In this document: piece by piece, positions 47,700-60,481 of the stretch
Layout: every line of letters starts with the position of its first letter
Numbering within the stretch: position 1 is the first letter of the stretch
From: Cyprinodon diabolis
Lineage: Eukaryota > Chordata > Actinopteri > Cyprinodontiformes > Cyprinodontidae
Direction of reading: 5' to 3'
Assembly: GCA_030533445.1 (NCBI GenBank)
Contig: CM060069.1
Span: forward strand, 29,892,837 to 29,956,836
Length of the DNA: 64,000 bases
Translations under genes and position numbers: made by a program
The notes under the pieces: generated by a model
Seen by the model: only the letters and a program-made list of their open reading frames with translations
Told to the model about the DNA's origin: nothing
The model's database searches: none

Positions 47700-49967
47700 A
47701 TGATTTTGGGATATGTAGTTTTCATTTTGCTAACTTTCTAACTTTTTCAATCATTACTTAATCATTACCATTGAAGATGACAATTAATTTGCTGAATTTA
47801 TAACACAAGACTTATAATATCTTTTTTATTTTATTTTATTTTTTATTATTTTTGTATATTTTTTCTTTTATAATATTTTTATAATATCTCGAATTAATTA
47901 ACTACATTGTGTATTGAACACCTAATTTAACCTGTCAAAGTCAGCACAATATGTTATTGTGTTATATATGTAATTTATTCTAATGCTAATAAATACATAT
48001 GATTTTAACACTATAAAGCTCCAAGTTCTTTTGGTTACATTGCATTACAGTCAGAGACAAAAATCTTATTTTGGAAAATAGCATTAAATTGTTCAAACTG
48101 GGTTCACACAGGACATCAAAATCCATGATTCTCAGGCTGGGTTGCGGTCGCCAACCAGTCTTGTAAAAACGGATATTTAGAGCAAAGGTACGTGTCAAAA
48201 TACATCCTGGTTTGTGTTAAATGTTGAGAAAATGATTTCATACACAAAATGATTTATCATAGGGTGAAAGACCTGCCTGCCCAAGCAGTGTCTCTTATTT
48301 GTTTTTCAAGGAAATAGCAACTCTGATTACTATTAACAATACAAATACATTTAGTGCTAGCACCATCATCTGCCACAAACTCAATTCGTTCCAAAATTCC
48401 AAAAGCAACAAGATTGTGTTAGTGAATTTATATGCTTAGGGATCAGGGTAACTGGTGGCAACCACTGTTAATGTCAGTTTATGTCTATTCAGTTTGTGTA
48501 ATCAAACATTTGCTCTATTTTTACTACATGTGGTATGAGATATTAGGAAATCAGATTTGATTTTGAGGTAGAAATTTTGGTTAGAAATGTCCTACTTTCC
48601 AACTTCAGTCTATCTTCAGTTACAAATAAAGGAAAAATGTTTTGCCCATCTGTTGTTCAATCTCATTTCTTGAGATTCAGTTTGAGCTTCTCATATTTGT
48701 ATTATTTTGTGATTATTTGTTTCTGAGTTACCGTACTTCTCCTAAGGGTCCCTTAGGAGCAAGAGATAAGCTGAAAAGAGACAAGACATCACAAAGAGTT
48801 TGAGTTGAGAAAAAAATTTGAGCATTATTTCAGAAAGCATTTTCATTAGCATCTCAATATATTCCCAGTTTTTAAAAACAGATGTCTTCTGAACTTTTGT
48901 CAGTTAAAAACATGAAAACACATGGCTTATTAAGCTTTTAGCAAAGAAAACAATCACACATTATGTCCCGTCTTTTCTGTTTATTAAGTCTTGTAAATGG
49001 TAAGAGCTGGTGTACAAGATAACATGTTCTATACATATCTTCCTGTTTGATTGAAAGGCTTGTATACATATTCACGTTTGTTTATCCTCTCCAGGACAAT
49101 ACAAAAGAAAAGAAAACAAATGGTCATAGCTACAAAGCCTCTACATTCCCCATGATGTGGGTGTCGGCCTAAACTAGATAATGCTTAAAGAACATCCATA
49201 ACAACTCTATGAGGGTGCATAGCATTCTAATTAAATATATTTTATCATATATTTATACATACATTTTCTTAAAAACCACCTTTTTTTGTGCATGTGCGCA
49301 GTTGCATTCCTTAGGATAGAATAATATGATATTGCGTTTACACTGTCATGTATCCAGTCTAAAGGAGTATAGGTGATTTCTAGTCTTTGCAACAGGTAAT
49401 ATTGTACAATAATGATTTTAAAATACATTGTTGTAGGTTAAACACCCTCTTTACTCACATGCTTGGCAAAAATGTTTTCTTTCTTCTTCTGATCTGACAA
49501 GGTTTGGAACCAAGTGTTATCATGCATACACACTTTCACACCAAACACACAAACATGATGGAAGGGAAGTTTTATCACATTAGAAGGGACTTCTTCTGAA
49601 TGATAAACGAGATTTAAAGAACAGGAAATATTTATTTCCTGCAAGTGCATGATGTAAGAGATGGTAGTGATAGAACACACTCTGTAAAGAAAACCCAACA
49701 TAGATTTTAACGTCAAATTGGTTATCTGTCCTTCATTATTGAGCACTGATTGGACATTGTGGTTGTATACTCTACACCCATGCAATAACCAAATCTAGTT
49801 ACCAATACAAAAAATAATGTATCATCAAATGTGTACCTCTTCAATACTTTAATTTTAGTTAAGCTAATAAAGAAGGACCTGATGCTACAAAAAATGGTGC
49901 TTAATATTTACAGTGATTTTATCCTCTAACCTGGGACAGTTTTCCTAGGGCTATGATGCATTCTTTA
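47700..49967. other. Intergenic, nothing recognised
   Basis: AT-rich sequence upstream of eif4ebp1. No coding signature, RNA gene or clear repeat end was seen. It may include distal ank1 3' UTR, but I have no evidence for that. Confidence 0.4.
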
Positions 49968-50644
49968 GGCCCCGTCCACACGAAGTCAAAACAAACACGA
50001 AACGCTAATATTTTCCAGAACGTTTGTCGTAAAGAAGTAAAATATAGAGATATATATAGAGACGTAAAATAAATGTGATCGACCACACGAATGCATGAAA
50101 ACGCTGCAAAATGTATGCCAGGCCTGTAAGTGGCGCTGTGGTGCCAAAGCAAAAATAGGCGAAAACAGGCACCAAAATGTTGGGCATGCGCAGTAATATT
50201 TATACAACAACCAAACCGGAAAACCCCTGCGGGTCCATTTTCGTGGTTCAGTCAAATTCAGGTGCTGAACTATGTCAGCTATATTGCTCTGTTCTTCCTG
50301 GAGATATTCCAGAAGAAGCAGATTCTGTTGTAAGCCCGACAGCAGGGTGAGTAGGATGAGCAGCAACCATTCAACACAGTACAGCGCCATTGTTGTTGTG
50401 ATACTGTGTCGCGCATGCGTGTTTAGAGGCGACGCTATGACGCATGCGTGTAAGAAAAAAAATGCGGTTAGAGCTTAAAGATGGAACCGCGAAAACGGCG
50501 TTTCAAAATCTTCCCACTCTGAAGGCTTAATAAAAAAAAGATCGTTTACAGACCCCCGAAACGCCGGCTTCGTGTGGATGAGAGGCTGGTTTGGTGAAAA
50601 ATTTGTGCGTTTAGGCCAGGGTTTGACTTCGTGTGGACGGGGCC
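49968..50644. mobile_element. PIF/Harbinger-type MITE (677 bp)
   Basis: Perfect 23-bp terminal inverted repeats beginning GGCCCCGTCCACACGAAG, flanked by TTA target duplications (49965-49967 and 50645-50647). The 3-bp TWA duplication and GG start fit PIF/Harbinger. The interior has no transposase; its ORFs have no recognisable domain. Confidence 0.8.
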
Positions 50645-50739
50645 TTAGACTTTCTATTTATGCTACTTTTCAGTTCCAGACTGTACTCAGACTAGGTTTT
50701 AAAAGATTGTCCTTTCTTCTTCCACACTATTCTCCAAAA

Positions 50740-51100
50740 CAGTGGTTCCCAAACCTCATAATGGGAATAAACTTTAACGCCACAGCAAACACTAGCGCTA
50801 AATTACATTCAGACAATTTTGGATGTGTTGAAGCTACTCAGTTGTCAATAATTATCTGCTGAACAAGATATAAGGCTACAGTTGAATTCCTTAGAGGGGA
50901 AAGTTTTATTTACTACTGGGTGGAGTATGCAATACTGGCTACTGAACTATAGAGACAATGAGGGCCCCTCTAGACCTTACAATAAAGCTGATTATTATTT
51001 AAACAGGGCTCCTTCATTTTACAAACTAAACTGGTGTCTAGAGATTTTAACGCTGACCCAACCCACAGCGGGGTCATGACCCCAACTTTGGGAACCACTG
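50740..51100. mobile_element. hAT-like MITE (361 bp)
   Basis: The left end CAGTGGTTCCCAAACCT and right end TTTGGGAACCACTG are inverted repeats of a well-known fish hAT-derived type. The interior near the right end reads GGGGTCATGACCCC. The flanking 8-mers agree at only five of eight positions, so the duplication has decayed. Confidence 0.65.
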
Positions 51101-53612
51101 CCCTAAATAACTTTACAGCTGTTATCCTTTTTCAACGTCAAACTGGCAGTTTAAACTCTCCACTTAGTTCAACTCTCAATCTGTGAAACCCATTTACAAA
51201 CTTAGCTTTTGTGCCTCATATTATGCACCGATCCAAATGGTTTAGTTTCAAAGATAGCAAGACCAGTAGAAGCACTTAATGGTGAGGTGATAACTAGTGG
51301 TGATGCTACTTTACCTCAAGAATGTTTAGGTTTGGAATATAGACCAATGCAATTGTGACTGATATTACTGGTTGTGTAATTATTTGTGGCTAAATTACTG
51401 TGATCTAATTTGATGAGATTCAGCAAAGTATCCAAAAAGTTACAGTACAATACATATTGTTTTTGTAAAAATCAATCCAATCTGTTATTACATTGGCATA
51501 AACTACTAAAAAAATGTTTAAAACATTTCTATATTTGATTTGAGTATAAATTCAAGTGGGAGAAAATCTGTTGGTAATTAGATTCCAAATTAGTGTTCCC
51601 AAACTCTTCCCTAAAGCTTCTTGCAAAGTTCATGTTAAGTTCATTTTCATTCAATATGGATTTTATATGTTAATTCCTGTACACATGGTTTATTCTTAGT
51701 TTTAAATTTAGTTTGAATTTTGCTTTGTCAGTTAATGTTTTTTTTTTGTTTACATTTTTTCCAAAGCTGACTGAGCTTGCTTTCATCTGACTTTATTAAG
51801 AAATAATCACTTTAAACAGAATCAAAGGTGTCACAATCTTCTATCCAATGAGTCAGATATTTTGTAAATTGAATTGATATTCTCTTTAGAGAAACATCTT
51901 TCAGTAGTAATTTTTGCTAAATTCATTTAGCAAGTGCAATTAAATCCTTTATCCTTTTATGGTTTGTTCTATTCAGCTCACCCCTGAGATGAGATGGACA
52001 TCAGCTAAAATCTATTTGTTATGTTGATTCAGTCATATATTTTGGATTCTGCTAAAAGCTTCAATTTATTAGCTTCAACAGATCTTCCACCATACTTAGC
52101 AATGGTTTATCCTTGGTGAACAACACACCAAATATCCATCACTCATCTGATAAAACATGAGATTGTGGTTGGGGCAACTTTAACTAAGCTGTGATAGTCA
52201 TCTAAGATTAACTCTGGACTGGCTGCCAACTAAATCCTGTATTTTCAATAATGTATGCATGGGAATGTGGCTCTCATATAGAATATTTTGAGTGGTTGCC
52301 ATGATTAGAACAGCACTATATAAGTTGAGTGGATTTACATTTTTGACTTAAAGGTCCATTAGAGTTTAGCAAACTCAACATGTTTGTAACAAAGGGCATG
52401 AAAGGCTGTTTTTCTTCTTCTTTTCTGTCATGTCTTGCATACAATCATCTGACATGTGACCCCAGTATGTCACTGTTGAATCAGTTCTTATTTCACAGTA
52501 ATTGTAGAGGTGTCATCATTAATTGTGGCACAGGTGGTTATAAAGAATATCTGACAATGAGATTTTCTTTCCTTTCTAAAATCAATTGATCGAAATAAAG
52601 AGTGGATTTTTTTTTTACAGTCTTATTCTACTGCAATATATCAAATAATTTTAAAACACACATTTATCAGATTGCCAATCATTTTAGAAAGGGCTGCATT
52701 TTAAGTGAACATTACAAAGCCATCTTATAAACCAAACGTTAAATAAAATATATAATCAGTTATGCCTGTGCTGCAGTCGAACCCTGCTTGATTAGTTTTT
52801 CTTCATAAGGGTTGAAAATAAAAAAGAAGAAACTGTTCCGTGTTCCACGGCGGCATTGAGAGGTCCCATTTAGACAAAATTAAAACACGTTTTTGGTCTA
52901 ATTCAATAGAATCTGACAAACACACTTGCACACAATTTTTTCAATTCATGCAGTCACCAAAACATACAATACATCAAATTTGCTCTTCAAAAGGACCCAA
53001 ATCTGAGTCCAATTCTCATGCTTCAGAGAACCATCTGAATTCCAACATCAGCAGAACAAAAAAACCTGAGTGTAAAATAAGTTGCTATAAAATGTGCTAT
53101 TATCGGATGAAGGTTACCTGCATGGAAAGGATATGAAAAATGTGTGCAATCATTCTGTGCTGCACTCATTCAAGCTACAGTAGTTTTTACAGTACTTGTG
53201 GGATAAGATGGTGTTGAGACTCTTCAGAAATGTCTGCTACTACGGTACAAAGACTACATGGGGCTGCTGTCTGGTTGCTGCATAACATGTTAAAAAAAAG
53301 AAAACTTGCTTGTTTTTATATGCTGTATATGAAGCATCAATAGCCTTAATAACTCAGAGAAAGCAAAATGAATCTTAAGTAGCACAACAAACATTAGCTT
53401 TTGTAAAGAAAAATAGGTTTTGCGACATTTAGCTATTTAAATAAAGAATTAAAAAAGCATCTCTCTGATCATAATCACACAAATTGTTGGAAAATGGGAA
53501 AGCAAAGCTTCCATTTTTTTCTTTTCATTAGGTATTATTGCTGCGGTAAATCTGGCTGATCTTTCGACCATATATGTCTATTGTGTTTTTTGTGTGCTTT
53601 TTCTAGAATGTA
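51101..53612. other. Intergenic, nothing recognised
   Basis: 2.5 kb of AT-rich sequence without coding signatures. No repeat ends were found. Confidence 0.4.
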
Positions 53613-55245
53613 CCATGCCCTGCAAAGGTATTTATAATAAACATCTTCACATATTATAATGAAACAAATTTAAACTTCAGTACATTTTAGTGGGATATTT
53701 TCTGAAGGCAAAGATAAGGTGGCTGACAGGAGCAAACAGATGAATGATCCAAACTCCATAACATCAAAATAAAAAGCAATTGCAATAGTAAAGGAATACA
53801 GTCACAAAAAAACGGCATCAAAATGTTATGACAAGCAAAACTAATTAAGAGGAAAAAATGTGTCAAATACCAAAAACAGTACGTCTAAAGAAGCTGCAAA
53901 CTTGACCCAAAAGAAGGAGTATGCATTATCCACTTACTTAAATATACTTCTGTTCTATAATACGGAAACAGATTATTCAATTCAATTCAATTGTGACCAC
54001 ATGCTTAAAAAAGAAAAAGGAAAACAGATTTCCTTCTTTCCTCTAGCTTTCTTGTAGGTATCCCATTAATGTCAATAGATTAATGGAGGTGGCCACTCCT
54101 CTTAGCGATCTTTTGTTTTGTGGTGCCAGTTTGCAGCCTGTTATAACATCTGTGTGTTTTTAGTATTTGAAAAATATTTTTTAATGTTTCTGCCTAATTG
54201 TTTGTGATTGAAACATTTTTCTTTTGCAATTTTCTGTGTTTGTGTGTATTGGAGTTTGCATAATTCACTTTTTTTTTGACATTTTTGGTGTTCACTTAGT
54301 TGCTGAGTGCTTACTGAAGTCGGACACGGTACTAAGAAAGCTCGGTAGAATTGTAAAGAGGAAGGAAAACTTTTTACAACATTTAAATCTTTTTAAAATG
54401 AATAGTCAAAGAGCGTCAGGTAAGGGTTAAAGCTGTCAAGATGTAAAACAGATCTGGGCATCTTAAAAGTACTGCTTAATACTCAAGAATATGGCACAAC
54501 TACAAACATTTATATTCATGCCGGTTTATGTAAAGTGACATCAATAACATTGAGCCGAAATTCAGTCTGGACTCCCATGGTACCTCTGGAGGAGCTGCAG
54601 AGAAGGGAAAACCTTTAGACAGTACAAGAATTTTTTGTGAAGAAGACAGCAACAATTAAAACAAATTCATAAGCAATTTAAAGTTGTCCAAAAGCAATGC
54701 AGGGGAGACAGCCTACAAGAATGGAGATTGGTTTTGAAAGCTATGGAAGCTCTACTTCATGGTCCGAATGCAAAACAAACACTGCATCTACCTGAAGATG
54801 CTTTTCTTTAGCAGCTACATGGAAGCTGGCCTGAATGATGGAAAGACTCCTCAGGCTTGAAATAGGGCAATTCTGAAAGAAAATCTGAAATATGGATATG
54901 TATCTGCTAAAATGGCCCAGTCAATATCTAGACTTAAATCTACATCAGAATATAAGGTATGACCTTAAAATGTATGATCTCTATCCAATCTAACCAAGTC
55001 TGAGCTGCAGTGCAAAGACCAATGGGCAAAAGCTGGTAGAGACATACCAAAAAAGATTTACGTACACCTTTATTTGCATTAAAATGTAGCTCTCATATGG
55101 TGTTGCTGAGTTGTAAATACATGCTATACTCTTTAGGTTTTTAAATGAAAAAGCTTTTCTTCCTCTCCGCAATTTTGCAATACTTAAAATTCCAATAAAA
55201 TAGATTGAAATTAGGGGAGATATAAATACCTTTGCAAGAAACATG
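53613..55245 (+). mobile_element. Degraded Tc1/mariner transposon
   Basis: Termini sharing TGCAAAGGTATTTATA are inverted (53620-53636 and 55221-55237) and TA flanks both ends. The interior keeps recognisable Tc1 transposase DNA: CCCATGGTACCTCTGGAGGA (54575), AAATGGCCCAGTCAATATCT (54909) and AAAGCTGGTAGAGACATACC (55031). It has many stops and small deletions and is not functional. Confidence 0.75.
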
Positions 55246-56554
55246 TACAGAGAGTTCACGAGTTTGGGGTCAGTAATAACTAGACAGTCACAGTGCAAAA
55301 ATACACTTAAAAGCCAAAATCTCAGTGATTCCTGCATTCCATGCTTTTGCTTAGGATTAATAAAAATGTGACAGTGATGTGTCACAGTGGATATAAAACA
55401 ACAAAAACAAAGAGAACATGGAGCAGATAGAAGAGACCTGTGACTTTGAATGCATATAGGGTGGGGTCACTGATAGAGATGCTCAAAAAGAGATATGCTA
55501 CAAAGAAAATTGGATGAATAACCAAAATGCTTATATGGAAGGAAAACGTTGAGATATTTATCATAGAGACGCTGTGCAATGCTGTCAAGCAATCATTTCT
55601 TTTCAAAGGAAAACATTCTGACGTCTTTAAAACACTTGAAAACACGAGGGAATTAAAGAGATTCAAATCTCTAACAGATTCAATCAAAGGGGGAAACCAA
55701 AGTGTACAGATACCAAAGAGAAAGCAAACTTCTCTGAGAATAAATCTAAATAAAAACACTGACACGCAGATGGGAGCTCACAAGCAGAGAAGAGCCAGCG
55801 GCCTTCTCCTAGCAGAGGTCTAGCACGCTGTGACATCACAGAGACAACAAGCCTATCTGGGAAGCCCAGGTTTTAACGCCGAGCTCGAGGCAAGGAAACA
55901 CAAGCAGCAGAGCAATTTAAACACACACGCGCACACGTGTTCACATGGCATAGAGTGCATATATCACATTAAGAATAAGAGGAAAAAGGGTCCAGTGGCA
56001 GAAGCGTTAATAGGCTCAGCAGAGGCTCAGCTGCATACACAGCCAACCTTCAAGGGACTTGTGTTTTTTTTTTTGTTTTTTTTTTTGGCTGCACTGGTAA
56101 TGGACTCAACTCGCTGCCACACTTTTTCATTTAGGGGACAGGAGACCCTTTTGAAAGGGACTGCCTGTAACCAGCCCTGCACGGGCCGGCCCCTGTAGCT
56201 TCAGTTTGTACTCCTTCAGTTTGTAGATAATGACAGTTCAAAAGGTCAAAGGGCATGCACCAGCAGTTATCATGCGATTACAGTTCACAGGAAGCACTTT
56301 GTTGCTTTTTTTTAGCTGTCTTACGAACATTTATATATTTTTTGTATAAAAATGAATCATCATGCCTTTTGTTTAGTTATAGTTTTCTTTACAAATGTTA
56401 TAAAACTACAAGTTCAACTCCTCTTTTTTGTTTTTGTCTTCTTTTATATTGTGGTGCTTTGTGATCACAGGTTGAGGATATTTCTGTTGTCCTTGCATCT
56501 TTGTCCTTGCATGTTTTTTTTGTTTTTTTTTCATCTTTTTCTCCTCTTCATTTT
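55246..56554. other. Probable ank1 3' flank or 3' UTR
   Basis: Sequence immediately downstream of the last ank1 exon found. It contains T-rich tracts and no coding signal. Where the transcript ends is not clear. Confidence 0.35.
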
Positions 56555-56814
56555 TCATTTCCATCTTCTTTCTGGTCGTGTTTTTGTGGTAGGTGTTTTG
56601 GCAGTGGGTTTCCGGTCCTGAAATACATCAGAAACAGTGAAAAGGAGTAAATATACATTTAATATAATTTTGGCCTGTAAGAAGGTGATAAAAAGATATG
56701 ACAAAAGGTAAAAACAAGTGTCCAGAAAAGGTTGGAAAGCTGTGTAAAATGCATCTAAAAAGAGAATATTATACATTCAAACAGGATAAAAAATAACTAT
56801 TCAGATGCATTACA

Positions 56815-56894
<80 letters not shown>

Positions 56895-59800
56895 CTATTG
56901 GACTGGGTATCATATATAAGGAAACAGGTTATTGCACAGGGTATTAAATTTAAACACATATACACATGTAGTTTTCTAGCATTCAAATGAAAACACAAAA
57001 TGTATTCCATACAGTAAATGGGATCCTTAGTTTTCTATAATTTTCCAGATCTGCTTTACGAAGTAGCATCATGACATGAGTGCTTCCATCTCTGTGTTTT
57101 GAAGAATGTTTTGTGCATTAAAACTACTTTTGGAATTTCAAAATAAAAGGAAAAAAAAAAAAATCCAATTTGAATTAGGTCAGTAGAGAATTTAAATGTT
57201 TGCCAAATGACTGCAGCCTGTCTTTTTCGATGTAACATTTTACACAACAACCAACCTTTTTTATTCGAACAGCGTTATAGAAATAAGGTTCTACCAGGGA
57301 GCGAAAGCAAAAGCTTGTGCAAAAAACTATTAGGCTCTATCAGATTTTTAAAATTCATCACACAGGTAATTTTCCAAGCACTGGGTTGCAAAAGTGCTTG
57401 TTTTATTGTCCCGTACCTGAAGGATCGGGCAGTATACGTGTATTTCAGTGTTTAACTCTCCGCAGACTGGTGCGCTGCAATGAATGAGCACCCTTTCTTA
57501 CATCCACCCCCACCTGGAGCAAGGAGGGCAGGAGGAGGGAAGGAGACAACACTTGGACCAGTTAAGTGCTGCAACAGGGCAGGAAATTAACCATGGCTCA
57601 CAAGTTTAGGGTCTCATAGGGCTTTATGTTTAGCAGTCAGCCAACCAAATCAATCACTGTGTTAACAAAATTCAACAATTTGCTTACTATATGTTGAGTT
57701 TTTCATTGTTACTAACTGATCTGAGTCATAGTTTTCTTGTTTTATCTGTCTAGCAGAAAAAAAAATCCTTCCTGTATATTTAAAAAATCCCTTTAAATGA
57801 GACAATACTACAATTTAATAAAAAAATGTGCAGTTTCTTAGCACAACACATTCATAAATGACACAGGTTACACAATAATAAAAACATTTGTGACATTTGA
57901 CTATAAGTAAACCTTAAGTGCAGACGTTATTAAGTGAACCAAAAGCGACATACGAACTGCACCAAGGAGAGCATAAACATTCCCTCCCATCATACAGTAA
58001 GCTGCAGTCAGTCCTGTGCTGATGAAATGCAGCTATGCTGCTGCTCGGTCCCATGTCTGACATCTTTCAATTTAGCTGGAATTTTTGAAATAAAAAGGAC
58101 TTCCGTTTGCAAACATTTTTTTTATTTTTGCAAATGTGCGCCTGGCATTCTGACGTGTTTAAACCTATTGCCTCGGATTATTGCCTTGCATGGATTTCGG
58201 GGAACTGGTGCAGTTTATACATCATGACTAAGAACCTTGCCATGTAATTTGAGGGACAGCACATTGTTTGAGTTGCCAAGGATGCCAAAATAACAGCACC
58301 GGTGAAAAGCAGAGAAATTATTTAAAAATGCAACTTTAGCTACTCTATATAGGTGCATGTTGGTAAAAAATGTAATACTACTAATACTTGAAATTAGCCA
58401 TTGTATAATAAATGAAAAAAGGCATTTCCAGGGATTTGTTTGACTTTAAACAAGGATTACTCTGTTAGCTATGATCCGCTTTGTGCTACACTTGCCCGTA
58501 TAAGATTATTATAGTATAAAAATCCTGAGGAAAATTACTATTTTCTGTGGTTCCATTTAACAAATCTTTTAGACAGTTAAATTTGTTTTTATTCATTTTT
58601 ACAGCATCCAGCAAACTACTATATACCTCTATTAGGTAGATCCTGAAAAGTTAAGACAATATTTTGAGGAAAGAGTAAACAGTTAGATTGCTGCCATTTT
58701 TTCAGTGCACATTGGAATAGTCTTAGGTAAATTAAGAAGCTCCCTGTATGTTCTTCAAATTAATAGAACAAAATATGTTGGTAAAGAACACAGTTCAGAG
58801 CAGAGACATACAAACCTAAACCAGACACAAAGGATGCTTCTCGCTTATTACCTTGTTATTAAGTTCTGATCCAGCAACATTTAACTTCAAGGTAATTAGA
58901 CCGGATATCTTTGAAAAACTAAGCCGTCAATTGTTTTAAAGCTGTTTTTATTTTACTACTGCTATTTTTTTCATAGATGGGTTTACAATATTTGATGAAA
59001 ACAATGACATGGATATAGCTTAAAACAAGGCCATCCCTTTTCATGTGTGACTCATGGAGAATATTAAAAGAGCAATCATCTTACTTTTCTTGAAAGCGTG
59101 ATTCCGCGCTCCTCAACAATCTTTGCCTCCGCTGAAAAGTCTTCCTTCTTCACGCCTTCTTCTTTCTGGAAAAAGACAGACCAACTTGAATGAAGTCAAT
59201 GATATAAAGCAGCATTGAATGATTAAGCTGTGTGTGGATTATGTGATATTATGGTAAAACAATTTTTTCTTTTAAGAAAAAATCCTTTTGATCTGGGTCA
59301 ATTTATCAAAAATGACCAATCATCATTTTTGATGATCGCTGAGTTGTTAATTTCAAAAGAAAAAAAAAAAGGTTGGATATTAATTTAAAAGAAGTTAAAA
59401 AGATGAAAATGTTTTTCCTCTTCAGGTACAGGAAGCGGCGGGTGGTCGGCATTGCAACCTGACCTGGCCTCGCCTCTGCTCCTGCTCCCAAGGTTGTTGG
59501 CCAGCCTCGTGATGAGAGAAGCCCGGCCCTGTGTCAAAAGGCTTTGCGCCCTTTAGGAGTTGCCCACGCAGCATATAAGAGTAACTCGTATCACACACCG
59601 GAGTCAGTAGGGCCTCCTGTGCTGTATGCAAGCCTGGCACGCTTCCGTCGTATCCTGATGATACCGAGCCCACCCAGCCCTGCAGGGAGTCCTTGTCTGA
59701 CAAGTATGGCTGAAAAGCACCTCCTCCCAACATCCTGCAAAGCAGATGGATACAGAGCTGGTTATTAGCAGAGAAACTAGGTGTACAGGACTTTTAAATT

Positions 59801-60481
59801 GCATGACCTTGATGACGACGTACCGGTTGTCCCCGTTGTGTTCTGGTGGCTGATCTAGCCCAGTAACCTCACCATGCTGGGCATACACCTGCTGGCCTGT
59901 AACAAGAGAAATCCCTTCCACTGAACCCAGCCCCACACCACCAGCTACTCCTTTAATTCCTCCTCCCACTTCCACAGCAACACATCTCCTTGCATCTGAC
60001 CTCTGACCTCCCAGTTGCCCATTCAGATTGACTTTGGGAACAGCGCCACTGGCCCTCACCCTGTCCCATTCTGCCAGTGCACTTGCTGGCTCTTGTGGTA
60101 CCTCCTCCTCCTCAACCTCCCCTTCCTCCTCCTCCTCCTCCTCCTCTTCTTCCAGCTCCATTATGGAACCACTGGCCCCACTGGCTCCACTGCTTGGGTG
60201 ACCCAAGCTGCAGGGCAATGAAAGGGTGGCACCCTCAGAGTCATCGGCTCGACTGCTACCATCTAGCGATGAATCCTCAACGGTGACCAGAGAGGGGCTA
60301 ACCCCTGCTGGCCACACTTGAACATCCGACATCTCCATTAAAGTGTCTTCTTCCGTGGTGGCAATAGGTGCACACTCCAGGCTGGAAACTTCCTGCCAGT
60401 ATGGTTCCACACCCAATGGAGAGGGCAAGCTGTACTGCATGGAGGCCGGGGACACAAGTTCCTCCTGCACCAGCCCATAAC
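56555..60481 (-). CDS. ank1: Ankyrin-1, C-terminal regulatory region (3' part of the gene)
   Basis: Ankyrin-1 ties integral membrane proteins to spectrin in red cells and muscle. Here only the part after the death domain is present; upstream exons lie beyond 64 kb. Exon 60481-59824 reads YGLVQEELVSPAS, then EEDTLMEMSDVQVWPAGVSP and SLVTVEDSSLD, a close match to the human ANK1 regulatory domain as I remember it, followed by a poly-Glu tract. It ends in phase 2 at GTACGT and joins 59734-59464 in frame (GDNR then MLGGGAF). Then follow 59165-59085 (27 codons, KEEGVKKEDFSAEAK) and 56617-56555 (DRKPTAKTPTTKTRPERRWK, stop), both phase 0. The donor after 59464 (CAG|GTCAGG) is the weakest junction; otherwise the exon reads on to a stop at 59422. 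The short basic end may be one of several alternative C-termini. Confidence 0.8.
56815..56893. repeat. (TA)n microsatellite
   Basis: About 39 uninterrupted TA units in the last ank1 region, followed within 60 bp by TTATTGCACAGGGTATTAAA, the same motif that borders the 45.5 kb TA tract. Confidence 0.95.
60117..60152 (-). repeat. Poly-glutamate codon repeat in ank1
   Basis: A run of GAG/GAA codons (CTC/CTT on the plus strand) encodes an uninterrupted acidic stretch followed by GEVEEEEVPQEP. The codons are nearly uniform, so length variation between individuals is likely. Confidence 0.8.

Noticed and set aside
55382..55823. Hydrophobic ORF (127 codons, minus) and a 98-codon plus ORF
   Set aside because: T-rich/A-rich composition explains both; no conserved motif and no splice signals joining them to ank1.
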